Shown here: one piece after another, positions 21,253-30,795 of the stretch
Numbering within the stretch: position 1 is the first letter of the stretch
Layout of the letters: every line of letters begins with the position of its first letter
NCBI RefSeq assembly: GCF_003063295.1
Contig: NZ_MUXF01000008.1
Coordinates: 1 to 32,669, forward strand
From: Arcobacter lacus
GTDB taxonomy: Bacteria > Campylobacterota > Campylobacteria > Campylobacterales > Arcobacteraceae
Direction of reading: 5' to 3'
Length of the DNA stretch: 32,669 bases
The notes under the pieces: model-generated
Seen by the model: the letters and a program-made list of their open reading frames with translations, nothing else
Told to the model about the DNA's origin: nothing
Database searches by the model: none
Made by a program: the position numbers and the translations under genes

Positions 21253-21635
21253 TGGATAAAACAGCTAATCTTGATTTAGAAAAAGAAAAAGCTTTTAATC
21301 AATTGGAAGAGTGGCATACTTCAAAAACTTTTTCAATAGGTGAGAAAGAATTTAGATTATCTCAATTAAATCATGAATTTAGAGTAAAAGTATATGCTCT
21401 TTATTCGCAAATTGAAACTCCTATGATTATAGGTAATTGGGGATTTTTAGAAGATGCTAAGTTTAAATCATTATTTAAAGAAGTAGAAAATAAAGTACTT
21501 TTTGAAGATATGCTTATTTCTAAAATTCCTAATTTTTGGGAAGATAATGAGGATATCTATTTAGATTTTATTCAAACTTCATTAAAGCTAATTTGCTATC
21601 CATTTTTTAGGAATAAAAAAAAAGTTATCAACTAA
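21252..21635 (+). CDS. Tail assembly chaperone, short form (lambda G-like)
   Basis: 127 aa, helical and acidic: N-terminal KEKAFNQLEEWHTSKTFSIG, then FRLSQLNHEFRVKVYALYSQ and a C-terminal helix ending FFRNKKKVIN. Position between tube and tape measure is that of G/GT chaperones, which wrap the tape measure and recruit tube subunits. Just before the stop a run of nine A residues (21615-21623) permits a -1 slip into a 76-codon open frame (next entry). Confidence 0.82.
   Translation: MDKTANLDLEKEKAFNQLEEWHTSKTFSIGEKEFRLSQLNHEFRVKVYALYSQIETPMIIGNWGFLEDAKFKSLFKEVENKVLFEDMLISKIPNFWEDNEDIYLDFIQTSLKLICYPFFRNKKKVIN
21615..21623 (+). other. -1 programmed frameshift site
   Basis: Nine consecutive A (reading AAA AAA AAA in frame 0) followed by GTT; A-AAA-AAA-G is a classic -1 slip heptamer. 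Frame 0 ends 12 nt later (TAA 21633-21635), while the -1 frame is open to 21853. The place in the gene order is where G/GT-type frameshifts occur. Confidence 0.8.
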
Positions 21636-21853
21636 CAACAACACCTAAGCAAGAGAACTATTTTAAAAAATATGTTTCCTCTTGCGAAATCTCACAACTT
21701 GAAATGACTTACTTCTCTTTGGTTAAAAAAGGTTATGGCTCTTTAAAAGAATTAAAACAATTAGATACAGATGAAATTATAAATATTATTGATTATGAAA
21801 ATATGATGAATGATATTGAAAGCCTTGTATATGATGAAAGAACGAGTAATTAG
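21623..21853 (+). CDS. Frameshift-encoded C-terminal extension of the tail chaperone (GT-like)
   Basis: From the slip at 21623 the -1 frame reads 76 codons beginning SYQLTTTPKQENYFKKYVSS and ending DERTSN, stop TAG 21851-21853. The fusion with the 124 residues before it would be 200 aa. The extension has no good start or ribosome site of its own, covers the whole 250-nt gap before the tape measure gene, and is helical and charged like T domains that bind the tape measure. It would be missed by plain ORF finding. Confidence 0.75.
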   Translation, partial: SYQLTTTPKQENYFKKYVSSCEISQLEMTYFSLVKKGYGSLKELKQLDTDEIINIIDYENMMNDIESLVYDERTSN

Positions 21854-21860
21854 CAAAAGA

Positions 21861-21888
21861 TATAATAAAAACAAAAAAGGTTTTTTAT
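21861..21888 (+). promoter_or_regulatory. Late promoter-like element before the tape measure gene
   Basis: TATAAT (21861-21866), then A-rich sequence and AAAAAAGG, ending at ATG 21889. The block TATAATAAAAACAAAAAAGG is nearly identical to that before the portal gene (12537-12555). Confidence 0.45.
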
Positions 21889-23463
21889 ATGGCTGTTACT
21901 GAATTAGTTAATAAAATAAGCTTTGTTGGTAGCTTACAACCTCTTGAAAGATTAAATGCTGGATTATCTACTTCTATTAAAGCTATTGGTTTATCATCAG
22001 TAGCTTATGGAACAATGGCAGTAGCTTTAAATTCATGGGTAGATAAAACGACAGAAGCTATTTATCAAACAACAAATTTATCAAAAGAATTGGGTGTTAA
22101 TGTCGAATCTATGCAACAATGGGAATATGTTGCAAAAATGAATGGTTCAACAGCTGATGCATTACAATCTTCAATAGGTGGGCTAAGTGAAAGAATAGGA
22201 GAGTATGCGAAGTTTGATAGTGGAGAGGGTAAAGAAGTTTTTGAAAAGTTAGGAATATCAGTAAAAGATGCAGAGGGTAAAATAAAAAGTGCTGATGTAG
22301 TAATGCAAGATTTAGCTAAATCTATGCAAGGATTAAATGTTTCAGAACAAAGAAGTATTGTTGCTAAACTTGGAATTGATGAAAGTATGCTGCAAACTTT
22401 AAGATTAACAGATACTCAAATTAATCATTTAAAAGATAGTGCTAGTGCATGGGGATTAGTTACAGAAGAACAAGCAGAAGAATTAACAAAATATAAAAGA
22501 AGTTTAACAGATTTAGGATATGGATTTGATGCAGTTAAAACACAATTGGCTATTGCTCTTGCTCCAGCAATGAAAGAAGCTATTGATACTTTTAAAGAAT
22601 TTTTTAAAGAAAATAGAGAGAGTATCCAAGAAGGGTTAAATAAAACTATTGATGTGATAATGTCTTTTGGTAGTGCATTGATTAATATTGGTGGGTTAAT
22701 TTATGATGTAATTGATAATACGGTTGGTTTTAATAATGTTCTTCTAATTTTAGGGGCTAGACTATTGTATGTAAATAGAGCAATGTTTTTAAACCCTTTA
22801 GGATTATTTGTTGCTGGTGTTATTTTAGCTATTGGTGTAATTGGTGATTTAATTGTAGCTTTTAAAGGTGGCGAAAGTGTTATAGCTGATTTCTTTGCAA
22901 GTTTCAATATTGATATTGTAAAAGCTTTAACAGGTGCTTTTGATATATTAAAAGGAACATGGAATGGATTAATTGCAATTGCTTTAAAACTATCAGAAAG
23001 TGTATTAGCTTTATTTGCCATTTTAGAAAAAGGTGGTAAATTTGTAGGTTTAGATTTTGGATTAGGAATTGAAGAACAATATTTAAAAATTAAAGCATTA
23101 AGAGAAGAATATGAGAAGTTATCAAAAAACCAAATAAAAGGTGCTCTTGAAAATGGAATTAAAATTGATTCAACAAAAGGGATAGGAAGTGTTTTAGAAA
23201 AAAATTCAAATCCACTAAATTATAATGATTTAGGAAATGTACACTTACCACCAAATGTTCCTATACTAAAAGATAATGCACTTCTACCAAATAATATAGC
23301 AAATAATACTAACACGGCAACGACAAACAATAATACTCAGAACAATAACATTAAGATTGATGTAAAAAGTGATAATCCAACTATTGCGGGTCAAACTGTT
23401 GTTGATAGCTTAAATAAACAAATATCAAATGCAAATAAACAATTTGATGTTGGGGGTAGATAA
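21889..23463 (+). CDS. Tail tape measure protein
   Basis: 524 aa. N-terminus with repeated small-residue helices (LNAGLSTSIKAIGLSSVAYG), a conserved 'TTNLSKELGVNVESMQQWEY' segment of tape measures, long helices to about 260, hydrophobic segments at about 283-327 (LNPLGLFVAGVILAIGVIGD) and a disordered Asn-rich tail. It sets tail length and helps DNA cross the inner membrane. At 524 aa it predicts a short tail. It starts a new transcription module behind a TATAAT element. Confidence 0.9.
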   Translation: MAVTELVNKISFVGSLQPLERLNAGLSTSIKAIGLSSVAYGTMAVALNSWVDKTTEAIYQTTNLSKELGVNVESMQQWEYVAKMNGSTADALQSSIGGLSERIGEYAKFDSGEGKEVFEKLGISVKDAEGKIKSADVVMQDLAKSMQGLNVSEQRSIVAKLGIDESMLQTLRLTDTQINHLKDSASAWGLVTEEQAEELTKYKRSLTDLGYGFDAVKTQLAIALAPAMKEAIDTFKEFFKENRESIQEGLNKTIDVIMSFGSALINIGGLIYDVIDNTVGFNNVLLILGARLLYVNRAMFLNPLGLFVAGVILAIGVIGDLIVAFKGGESVIADFFASFNIDIVKALTGAFDILKGTWNGLIAIALKLSESVLALFAILEKGGKFVGLDFGLGIEEQYLKIKALREEYEKLSKNQIKGALENGIKIDSTKGIGSVLEKNSNPLNYNDLGNVHLPPNVPILKDNALLPNNIANNTNTATTNNNTQNNNIKIDVKSDNPTIAGQTVVDSLNKQISNANKQFDVGGR

Positions 23464-24266
23464 TGTTTGATAATTTCATAAAAAGTATTGAAGATTTTAC
23501 AAAAAATCCATTTGGAACAACAAAACAAGAAGAAACACAAACTATTGGAATAGCTGGATATAAACTAGATGTTAGATTAAAAGAAAATCCAACATATACA
23601 ACAGATATACCAGATAATTATGTAGAAGATGGTAGTTATGTAAATGACCATTTTGTAGATAAACCTTTAATTGTAACTTTAGAGGGTGAGGTTGCAGATT
23701 TACATTATCAAGAAATAAATACAAATTCTTTAATTGATAATTTATTAACTGATAAATATGCAGGAATAACTGAAAATTTATATCCAAATTATAGAAGTAA
23801 TCAAACTTTACAAAGAATGAATAAGTTAATGGACGATGTAAGATATTCAGAAGTTACAGAGTTAGCGAATAAAACTGGTAATTTATATAATATTTTTGAG
23901 GGTGGAAGAGACAAGGAAACTCTTAATTTTATGGAATTTATTGAGAGATTACAAAATGCAAAAATGCCAGTTAAAATTGAGACTGCATCAAAAACTTATG
24001 AGAATATGGGATTAATATCTTTTGCTCCAGTTAGAGACCAAGTAACAAATACAGCAATTGGTTATCAAGCTACCTTTAAGCAAGTGAGATTTGCTAAAAC
24101 TATTTTAGTTGAAGTTCAAAAGATGACAAAAAATCCAGCAAAAAGTGTAAAAAATAAAGTAGCACCTAAAAGCGATAAAGGAACTGTAAATGGTGAAAAA
24201 GTTCAAGACGCAAAAGCTAAAGAATTACTAAGTCCATTGGTTGCAGTAAAAAGGTTATTCCAATAA
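23463..24266 (+). CDS. Baseplate Dit-like / hub-associated protein
   Basis: 267 aa. The pattern VEDGSYVNDHFVDKPLIVTL and EGEVADL is that of the N-terminal Dit-like domain of phage baseplates ('g..i.DH....p..l.l.G'). The middle includes FMEFIERLQNAKMPVKIETA, with a final FAPVRDQVTNTAIGYQATFK strand and a basic tail. It probably forms the ring joining tube and hub. TAATG coupling with the tape measure. Confidence 0.75.
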   Translation: MFDNFIKSIEDFTKNPFGTTKQEETQTIGIAGYKLDVRLKENPTYTTDIPDNYVEDGSYVNDHFVDKPLIVTLEGEVADLHYQEINTNSLIDNLLTDKYAGITENLYPNYRSNQTLQRMNKLMDDVRYSEVTELANKTGNLYNIFEGGRDKETLNFMEFIERLQNAKMPVKIETASKTYENMGLISFAPVRDQVTNTAIGYQATFKQVRFAKTILVEVQKMTKNPAKSVKNKVAPKSDKGTVNGEKVQDAKAKELLSPLVAVKRLFQ

Positions 24267-24586
24267 TGCTAAAAATAAATATTGACCCTAATCCAAATCA
24301 GAGTTTTAATATACCTTATGAAAATGATATTGCTTATATTGAATTATCTTTTAGAAATCAAAGTTGGTATATGAATATTACTTATGGAGATAAAACAATA
24401 AATGGAATAAGACTATCTTCAAGAGTATTGCTGCTTAAAAACAATTTACCATTTGAACTATTTATTGATGATAAAGGATTAAATTTAGATCCTTTTGATT
24501 TGAATAGTTTTAGTGATAATTTTTTTGATTTTTACTTATTAGAAAGAGATGAAATTGCAGATATAAGAGGTTACGATGTTAGATAG
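24266..24586 (+). CDS. Baseplate plug-like protein (DUF6983 type)
   Basis: 106 aa, beta-rich. NQSFNIPYENDIAYIELSFR, then SWYMNITYGDKTINGIRLSS and FELFIDDKGLNLDPFD match the small baseplate 'plug' proteins found between Dit-like and hub genes of E217-like myoviruses. It starts by TAATG overlap and overlaps the hub gene by 11 nt. Confidence 0.72.
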   Translation: MLKINIDPNPNQSFNIPYENDIAYIELSFRNQSWYMNITYGDKTINGIRLSSRVLLLKNNLPFELFIDDKGLNLDPFDLNSFSDNFFDFYLLERDEIADIRGYDVR

Positions 24587-25469
24587 ATTTGGAAGAAATT
24601 ATAGCTTAGAAATTATCACTTTAAATAACCAAAAGATTACAATTCAACCTGAGTTAAGAATAAGTTTTGACATAACAAAAAGTGTAAAAGGTAGTTTAAA
24701 TAATGGAACTATTCAAATTTATAATTTATCTCAAACAAAAAGAGACCAAATTACAAAAGATGAGGATATAGTAGATAAAGATAAGGAAAAACAGAAAAAA
24801 GAAAAACCTAAAAATCCTGATGATAAAAGAACTTTACCAGCTGATTATATGCAGTTCGAATTAAAAGCTGGATATTCAAAAATTGAAACTATTTTTAAAG
24901 GTGCAATCTCAAAAGCCTTTAGTAAAAAACAAGGTGCTGAATTTATAACAACTATCGAAGCTTATGACGGACTTTATGATATGCAAAATAGCTACACTTC
25001 AAAAGTTGTTAAGGGTAATATCTCGGAGCAAGTGATAAAAGATATGCCAACAGTTAAAAAAGGCAAAATAACCGAACAAAATCCACTTTTAAGACCAAGA
25101 GTTTTGGTAGGGAATTCTTTTAAAATTTTGGAAGAAAATTTAACAGAAAATGAAACTTATTATGTAGATGATGGAGTATTACATATCATTAAAGATAAGG
25201 AAGTAACGAGCAGTTATATACCTTTAGTTAATAGTGAAACTGGACTTTTAGATACTCCTGAAAAAGCAGAGAAAGAAGTAAGATTTGAAACTATGATGAA
25301 CCCACTTTTAAAAATAGGTTGTTTATTAAAACTTGAAAGTCTTTATGATAAACGATTTAATGGTATCTATAAAATCAATACAATACATTATACAGGCGAT
25401 TATGGTGGTACAGATTGGAAACAAGAAGTTTTCTGTATTTCATGTAATGATTATAAGGTTATTAAATGA
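24576..25469 (+). CDS. Baseplate hub protein (gpD/gp27-like)
   Basis: 297 aa. N-terminal DRFGRNYSLEIITLNNQKIT and LRISFDITKSVKGSLNNGTI (hub beta-barrel), a charged KDKEKQKKEKPKNPDDK insertion near residue 70, then FKGAISKAFSKKQGAEFITT and IEAYDG. The C-terminal half with MMNPLLKIGCLLKLES and YKINTIHYTGDYGGTDWKQE is the closing barrel. Trimers should hold the spike encoded next. ATGA overlap with the spike gene. Confidence 0.78.
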   Translation: MLDRFGRNYSLEIITLNNQKITIQPELRISFDITKSVKGSLNNGTIQIYNLSQTKRDQITKDEDIVDKDKEKQKKEKPKNPDDKRTLPADYMQFELKAGYSKIETIFKGAISKAFSKKQGAEFITTIEAYDGLYDMQNSYTSKVVKGNISEQVIKDMPTVKKGKITEQNPLLRPRVLVGNSFKILEENLTENETYYVDDGVLHIIKDKEVTSSYIPLVNSETGLLDTPEKAEKEVRFETMMNPLLKIGCLLKLESLYDKRFNGIYKINTIHYTGDYGGTDWKQEVFCISCNDYKVIK

Positions 25470-26101
25470 TAAACAATAATAATGGGGCTTTAGATTTAGC
25501 AAGTACTATTGGATTAGGAATAATCCAAGCTTTAACAAATACTCATACTAATTTAATTGGTAAAGTTGTAAAAGTTAATAAAAAAACTATTGATGTACAG
25601 CCAGTTATTGCAAGAGAAGTAGATGGAGAAACAATTCCTCTTCCCGTTTTCCCTGATGTTCCAATTATAAATTTTTTAGGTGGAGATAGTTCTATTCAAA
25701 TGCCTATTGCTATTGGTGATTATTGCCAATTATTTGTAAATGAAAGATGTTTGGATAGTTGGTACTTTGGAAACGATAATAAAAAACCATTAAGTCCAAG
25801 AATGTTTGATTATAGTGATTGTGTGGCTTTAGTTGGTCTAAAAAATAAAAATGGTGAACTTGAAATACCAGATAGAATTAAAATGACTGGTGATTGCTTA
25901 CAAATTGGCGATTATGAACATCAAGGGAATAGAGAACAGCTTGGAAATTATACTTTAGAGGGAAATATTTCACAAGTTGGAGATCATGTAATAGATGGTG
26001 ATATTCTTATTAATGGTAAGAGTTTATGGTCTTTTATGAATGAACATACTCATAGCGGTGTACAAAGTGGTGGAAGTAATACAGGAGTGCCAAACATATG
26101 A
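25466..26101 (+). CDS. Baseplate spike (Gp138-like membrane-puncturing)
   Basis: 211 aa. The N-terminal OB-fold segment (NLIGKVVKVNKKTIDVQPVI, then LPVFPDVPIINFLGGD and MPIAIGDYCQLFVNERCLD) is that of Gp138/gpV spikes. It is followed by a short beta-helix with repeated Gly-rich turns, and by the tip motif EHTHSGVQSGGSNTGVP, whose HxH binds the apex metal ion in known spikes. It pierces the outer membrane during contraction. Confidence 0.85.
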   Translation: MINNNNGALDLASTIGLGIIQALTNTHTNLIGKVVKVNKKTIDVQPVIAREVDGETIPLPVFPDVPIINFLGGDSSIQMPIAIGDYCQLFVNERCLDSWYFGNDNKKPLSPRMFDYSDCVALVGLKNKNGELEIPDRIKMTGDCLQIGDYEHQGNREQLGNYTLEGNISQVGDHVIDGDILINGKSLWSFMNEHTHSGVQSGGSNTGVPNI

Positions 26102-26448
26102 GAGTAAGAATGTTAGACAAAAACTGGGATTGGACTTTTGGTAATTCAAAAAACAATTATGTTAATAAAAAAGATGCTCTTAAACAAAATGTCGTTACTA
26201 GAATAAAATCTTGCAAAAATGATTGGTTTTTAGATAGTGAAGCAAATATTGATTGGTGGAATATTTTAGGAATAAAAAGTAATCAAGAAATAGTAAAAAA
26301 TGAAGTTTATAATACGACTATTCAAACTTACGGAGTAATTTCAATAAAAAAAATTGATTTAATTGTTGATAGTGCAAATAGAAAAGCAACCATAAAAATA
26401 GAATTAAAAACAATATATGATGATATTACTTTAGAAGTAGGAGTATAA
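26098..26448 (+). CDS. Baseplate wedge / sheath initiator (gp25-gp46-like)
   Basis: 116 aa. DWTFGNSKNNYVNKKDALKQ and NVVTRIKSCKNDWFLDSEAN, followed by IDWWNILG, are typical of the gp25/Mu gp46-like family that anchors the first sheath ring. ATGA overlap with the spike gene and a one-base gap to baseplate J confirm the order. Confidence 0.82.
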   Translation: MRVRMLDKNWDWTFGNSKNNYVNKKDALKQNVVTRIKSCKNDWFLDSEANIDWWNILGIKSNQEIVKNEVYNTTIQTYGVISIKKIDLIVDSANRKATIKIELKTIYDDITLEVGV

Positions 26449-27618
26449 ATGGAAATAAATCAAAATGGATTTAAAGCAGATAGTTTTATAGAAATTTTAA
26501 CAAGATTATCTAATCAATTAAAAGGTATTTATGGACAAGATATTAATTTAGACCAAGATACACCAGACGGACAATTAGTCGGAATAAATACTACAATAAT
26601 AGATGACTTACAAAGTTTAGGATTATATATTTATAACTCTATGGATCCTGATTTAGCTGAGGGTGTAAATTTAGATAAATTGCTTAAACTATTAGCTAGA
26701 ACTAGAATACCAGCAACAAAGTCAACAGTTGATATTCAATTAGTGTTAAATAAAGATGTAACTATTCCAGCTACTTATACTATTAGTGATACAAATAATC
26801 AACAATGGCAAATATCTACTTCTCAAACTTTAACAGCTGGTACTCATCTTGTTACTTTTGAAAGTGTTGATTATGGAACAATTACTGCAGATATAAATAC
26901 AATAAATCAACAAGTAACTATATTGACTGAAATAGATAGTTTAACAAATCCTAATCCAGCAGTTCCAGGAAGAGATGAGGAAAGCGACCAAATTTTAAGA
27001 GAAAGAAGAAATAAAATATTAGAAGTTAATGCTTATTCAACAATTGGCAGCATAGTTGGGAAGATATTAACTTTGGATAATGTTATTGATGTATGTCCTT
27101 ATGAAAATAAAACAAAAATAGATGATGAAATAACAGGAGTTCCAGCAAATAGTTATTGGTTAATAGTAAAAGGTGGTGAGATAGACCAAATAGCAGAAGT
27201 AATAGCTAAAGATAAAACGGGTGGAACTGGATTAAAAGGTCAAATTGAATTTAATTATGTTGAAAATTTTGTAAGACAAGATGGGACCATAAGACCAATT
27301 ATACATGAAGTAAATTTTGATAGACCTACTGAAAAAGACATCTATTTAAAATTTAATGTAAAAAGAAGAATACCTACTCAAAGCATAGATATAGAAAATA
27401 TAAAAAATACTTTAGCTAATAAATCTTTTTATATTGCACAAAACATTACAGTAACAGAACTTTACGCAACAATATATAGTGCAAGTTCTAATTTTATAGC
27501 TACTGATTTACAAGTATCAAAAGACAATATAAGTTTTGTAGATAATCTTCTTATCGCTGGATATGATGAAGAATTTGTAATAAAACAAGAAAATATTGAG
27601 ATAACGGAGATTTCATAA
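26449..27618 (+). CDS. Baseplate J-like wedge protein (gp47-like)
   Basis: 389 aa. Hallmarks of baseplate J: DINLDQDTPDGQLVGINTTI, then LDKLLKLLARTRIPATKST, SLTNPNPAVPGRDEESDQIL with RERR, and VNAYSTIGSIVGKILTLDNV. It forms the periphery of the baseplate and carries the fibres. TAATG overlap with the next gene. Confidence 0.92.
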   Translation: MEINQNGFKADSFIEILTRLSNQLKGIYGQDINLDQDTPDGQLVGINTTIIDDLQSLGLYIYNSMDPDLAEGVNLDKLLKLLARTRIPATKSTVDIQLVLNKDVTIPATYTISDTNNQQWQISTSQTLTAGTHLVTFESVDYGTITADINTINQQVTILTEIDSLTNPNPAVPGRDEESDQILRERRNKILEVNAYSTIGSIVGKILTLDNVIDVCPYENKTKIDDEITGVPANSYWLIVKGGEIDQIAEVIAKDKTGGTGLKGQIEFNYVENFVRQDGTIRPIIHEVNFDRPTEKDIYLKFNVKRRIPTQSIDIENIKNTLANKSFYIAQNITVTELYATIYSASSNFIATDLQVSKDNISFVDNLLIAGYDEEFVIKQENIEITEIS

Positions 27619-28334
27619 TGTCTTTTATAGAAGAATATGAAAAGCTATTAATTTGGCAGTATCAAGATAAACCAAAAGCCAAAGAACATATAAGATTATT
27701 ACTAACAGAATATAAAAATATATATGACTTATTAAATTCTATTCCTGATGCTTTTGATTTAGATAAGGCTGTTGGAAAACAACAAGATATTTTAGGAAAA
27801 ATTTTAGGTATCAGTCGGAATGTTCCTTTTGCTGTACCTAAAAAATATTTTGGATTTGAAGACCAAGAAGATGCTTATGGATTTGATGATTTAGCTGAGG
27901 GTGTATTAGCTTATCCTTTTAGAGATTTAACAGAAAACGATTATACAAGTGGTCAATTAGATGATTATCAATTTAGATTATTTCTAAAAGCAAAGGCTAT
28001 CAAGAATAATGTTAAAGCAAAAATGATTGATGATGATACAAGATTATCTTTACAAAATGCTATTGATTTTCTTTTTAGTAGTAAAGCTTATATAGTTGAT
28101 AATAAAGATATGACTATGGATATATTTATCGATTTATCGTTTGATTTTAGTTTGATAAAATATATTCAAGAACTTGATTTATTGCCAAGACCTCAAGGTG
28201 TTGAATATAGATTTTTTCAAAGTTTTAGCAATGATAATACTTTCGGATTTGAAGATACACCAGATTCAAAACCTATGGGAGATTTTGATAATTTGGAAGT
28301 AGGCGGAGTTTTTGCTGATATTATAATAATTTAA
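27618..28334 (+). CDS. Baseplate/tail protein (DUF2612 type)
   Basis: 238 aa. LLNSIPDAFDLDKAVGKQQD, then ILGKILGISRNVPF and KKYFGFEDQEDAYGFDDL are the DUF2612 pattern; a similar FGFEDTPDSKPMGDFDNL occurs again near the C-terminus. It takes the place of tail protein I / wedge gp48-like proteins and links baseplate J to the fibre. The final codons (DIIII) overlap the promoter-like TATAAT before the fibre gene. Confidence 0.8.
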   Translation: MSFIEEYEKLLIWQYQDKPKAKEHIRLLLTEYKNIYDLLNSIPDAFDLDKAVGKQQDILGKILGISRNVPFAVPKKYFGFEDQEDAYGFDDLAEGVLAYPFRDLTENDYTSGQLDDYQFRLFLKAKAIKNNVKAKMIDDDTRLSLQNAIDFLFSSKAYIVDNKDMTMDIFIDLSFDFSLIKYIQELDLLPRPQGVEYRFFQSFSNDNTFGFEDTPDSKPMGDFDNLEVGGVFADIIII

Positions 28335-28347
28335 AGGATTTTTTTAA
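28322..28347 (+). promoter_or_regulatory. Late promoter-like element before the tail fibre gene
   Basis: TATAAT (28322-28327), AATTT, AAAGG (28332-28337), then a T-run to ATG 28348. Same plan as the elements at 12537, 21861 and 31817, although here it overlaps the preceding coding end, so chance is possible. Confidence 0.35.
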
Positions 28348-30246
28348 ATGAAATTTGAAAGACCTAATAGCAATATTGTACCTTTTGGAACGAATGCAAA
28401 TGAAAATAAGAGATTTGCATTTGGTACAAATAATTATACAAATGATATAAATGAAAACTTAAATGATAATTTTAAGTTAGGTTGGGAAACTGTTGGAATA
28501 AATAGTAAACCACCAAGACAATGGTTTAATGGATTAGCTTATACTTCAACTTATCTAACTTCTTATTTATTTCAAACTGGTATTCCTGAATGGAATGAAA
28601 ATCAAGAATATTATATAAATTCTATTACTAAAGGTAGTGATGGAAATTTATATCGTTCTTTGGTTGGTACAGAAGGTAGTCCAAATGTAAATAAAAATCC
28701 ATTGACGGAGCCAAATTATTGGAAAAATGATAATCTTGAATTATATGAGGATAGTAAATTTTCAATAGGTTTTATGGATCATTTAACATCTTCACTTACA
28801 AAAACATCAAATAGTATTACATTAACATTTAACGCTGATACAAAAATATATAAATATGGTAAACCTTATTTATTTGAAGCTGGAGAAAGTATAACTTTTA
28901 GTACATCTAGTTTAAGTATTGGTATTGGATATTATATTATTTTAGATTTAGATACTAGAACTCTTTTTGCAAGAAGTGGAACTCCTAATTTTTCAGAAGA
29001 CATTTTAGTGTCATGGATTTTATTAAATAGTTCTTCAAATATTATTTGGGCAAATGATGAAAGACACTTATGTTCTAGAAATGTTGAATGGCATAAAAAT
29101 CATCATTTAGAAGTTGGTGCAAGTTGGTTAAGAGGTGGAAATCTAATATTTACAAAAGATACAGTAGGTGCAGTAAATATTGAAGTTAATACACCAGTTC
29201 TAATAGCTGATGAAGAATTATTTTATACAATAGAACATAACAATACACCAACTTTACCATTCCAGCAAAAACTACAAGGTCCTACTAACTACAATGTTTA
29301 TTTTTTAGATAATAACCAAAATTACGATTTTACAAATAGTGGTAATGGAAGTTGTCCTTTTTTATATAGTGGAACATCTATAAAATACAATGATGCAATA
29401 AATGGTGGACTTGTTAATGCTTCTAATGAAAACTTTGTTTGTTATTGGCAACTATATACAACAGATTGGGAAAATCCTGTAAAAATGATTATAGGTAGAG
29501 TTTCACATTCAAATATATCAGATGCAGAAAAAGAAGTTTTTGAAGATTACGGATTAAATATGCCTGAAATAATAGGAGTTGCTAAAATAATTATTCAAAG
29601 TGATTCTAGCATAATAGGAAATCCACCTTTAAGAATTAGAGGAGTTTATTATCTAAGAAATGAGACTGTTCAGAGTTCTGCTTTAACTCCTACAAATCAT
29701 AATAATTTAGCTGGAAGAAATGAGGCGGACCAACATCCTATAAGTTCTATTACAGGTCTTGAAGAAGCTTTATCAAATTTAGGTACTTTACCAATAGGAC
29801 TACCTTTAGTTAGTTATGAAATTTATCCAAATTGTGTTGTTGCTTTTGGTGGTGAATTCAATAGAGCGGAGTATCCAAAATTGTGGGCTTGGTTACAAGG
29901 AAAAGAATTTTTAAAAACAGAGGCACAGTGGCAAGCTGAAGCAACTGCTAATGGTGGAATTTGTGGTTATTTTTCTAGTGGTAATGGTACAACAAATTTT
30001 AGAGTTCCAAAGTTAGATAAAGCATTCTTAAGACCAGATAGTAGAGGTGTTGCTAGTTATCAAGCTGATGAATTTAAGTCACATAGTCACGGATTACCTG
30101 GGAATATCTCAAATGGTACAACAGACGGAAGTGTTGATTGGAATACTGGTAGTACAACCTCGGCATATTATAATACAAGAACAGCAGGTGGAGCCGAGAC
30201 AAGACCTAAAAATATTGCAGTTTTACCACTAATTGTTGCAAAATAA
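28348..30246 (+). CDS. Tail fibre with C-terminal collar-type tip
   Basis: 632 aa. The N-terminus (RFAFGTNNYTNDINENLNDN, KPPRQWFNGLAYTSTYLTSY) is the baseplate-binding part of many phage fibres. It is followed by a chitin-binding-like GIPEWNENQEYYINSITKGS region, then variable beta-rich modules. The C-terminal 150 residues form a tail-collar fold: FGGEFNRAEYPKLWAWLQG, GTTNFRVPKLDKAFLRPD, SHSHGLPG, and GGAETRPKNIAVLPLIVAK. The SHSH and the terminal ETRPKN motif are standard for these receptor-binding tips. The target receptor is unknown. Confidence 0.88.
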   Translation: MKFERPNSNIVPFGTNANENKRFAFGTNNYTNDINENLNDNFKLGWETVGINSKPPRQWFNGLAYTSTYLTSYLFQTGIPEWNENQEYYINSITKGSDGNLYRSLVGTEGSPNVNKNPLTEPNYWKNDNLELYEDSKFSIGFMDHLTSSLTKTSNSITLTFNADTKIYKYGKPYLFEAGESITFSTSSLSIGIGYYIILDLDTRTLFARSGTPNFSEDILVSWILLNSSSNIIWANDERHLCSRNVEWHKNHHLEVGASWLRGGNLIFTKDTVGAVNIEVNTPVLIADEELFYTIEHNNTPTLPFQQKLQGPTNYNVYFLDNNQNYDFTNSGNGSCPFLYSGTSIKYNDAINGGLVNASNENFVCYWQLYTTDWENPVKMIIGRVSHSNISDAEKEVFEDYGLNMPEIIGVAKIIIQSDSSIIGNPPLRIRGVYYLRNETVQSSALTPTNHNNLAGRNEADQHPISSITGLEEALSNLGTLPIGLPLVSYEIYPNCVVAFGGEFNRAEYPKLWAWLQGKEFLKTEAQWQAEATANGGICGYFSSGNGTTNFRVPKLDKAFLRPDSRGVASYQADEFKSHSHGLPGNISNGTTDGSVDWNTGSTTSAYYNTRTAGGAETRPKNIAVLPLIVAK

Positions 30247-30258
30247 GGAGTTTAAAAT

Positions 30259-30795
30259 ATGAATAAAATTTATAAATACGATATTGAAACAAAAGAGCTT
30301 TTAGAAGAACTTAGAATAAATGAAGCTTATGGAACTAACCTACCATTTACAACAACTATTAAACCACTTGCCAAAAAAGATGGTTTTGCAGTTTCCTTTA
30401 ACGGTACAAAATGGGAATATGTAGAAGATAATAGAAATGCTGTTGTTTATAATAAAGAAACGAAACAAGAGTCTAAAATCGACTACTTAGGAAAAATCAA
30501 AGATGATGTAACTATATCAAAGCCAGAGCAATTTGATAAGTGGGATAATGAAACTAATAGTTGGGTATGCGATGAAGTTGAAAAAGAAAATGATAGAGTT
30601 CAAAATATCAACTCTTACACTCAAAACTATATCACAAAAAAATATCCACTTGAAAAACAATCAAGTGCCAATTTAGGAATATATGGTGAAGAGTACAAAA
30701 ACGAAATGATTTTATTTATTTCTAATGTAATAGAGAAATCAAATTTAGCTATTGCAAATGGTATTAGTTTAGAAGATTTTAAAGAGTCGCTATGA
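30259..30795 (+). CDS. Tail fibre assembly chaperone (probable)
   Basis: 178 aa. N-terminal MNKIYKYDIETKELLEELRI, PLAKKDGFAVSFNGTKWEYV and a mid-protein DKWDNETNSWVCDEV fit tail fibre assembly (Tfa-like) proteins encoded after fibres; the C-terminus is helical (YGEEYKNEMILFISNVIEKS). AAGGAG precedes the ATG. It should help trimerise or cap the fibre tip. Confidence 0.75.
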   Translation: MNKIYKYDIETKELLEELRINEAYGTNLPFTTTIKPLAKKDGFAVSFNGTKWEYVEDNRNAVVYNKETKQESKIDYLGKIKDDVTISKPEQFDKWDNETNSWVCDEVEKENDRVQNINSYTQNYITKKYPLEKQSSANLGIYGEEYKNEMILFISNVIEKSNLAIANGISLEDFKESL

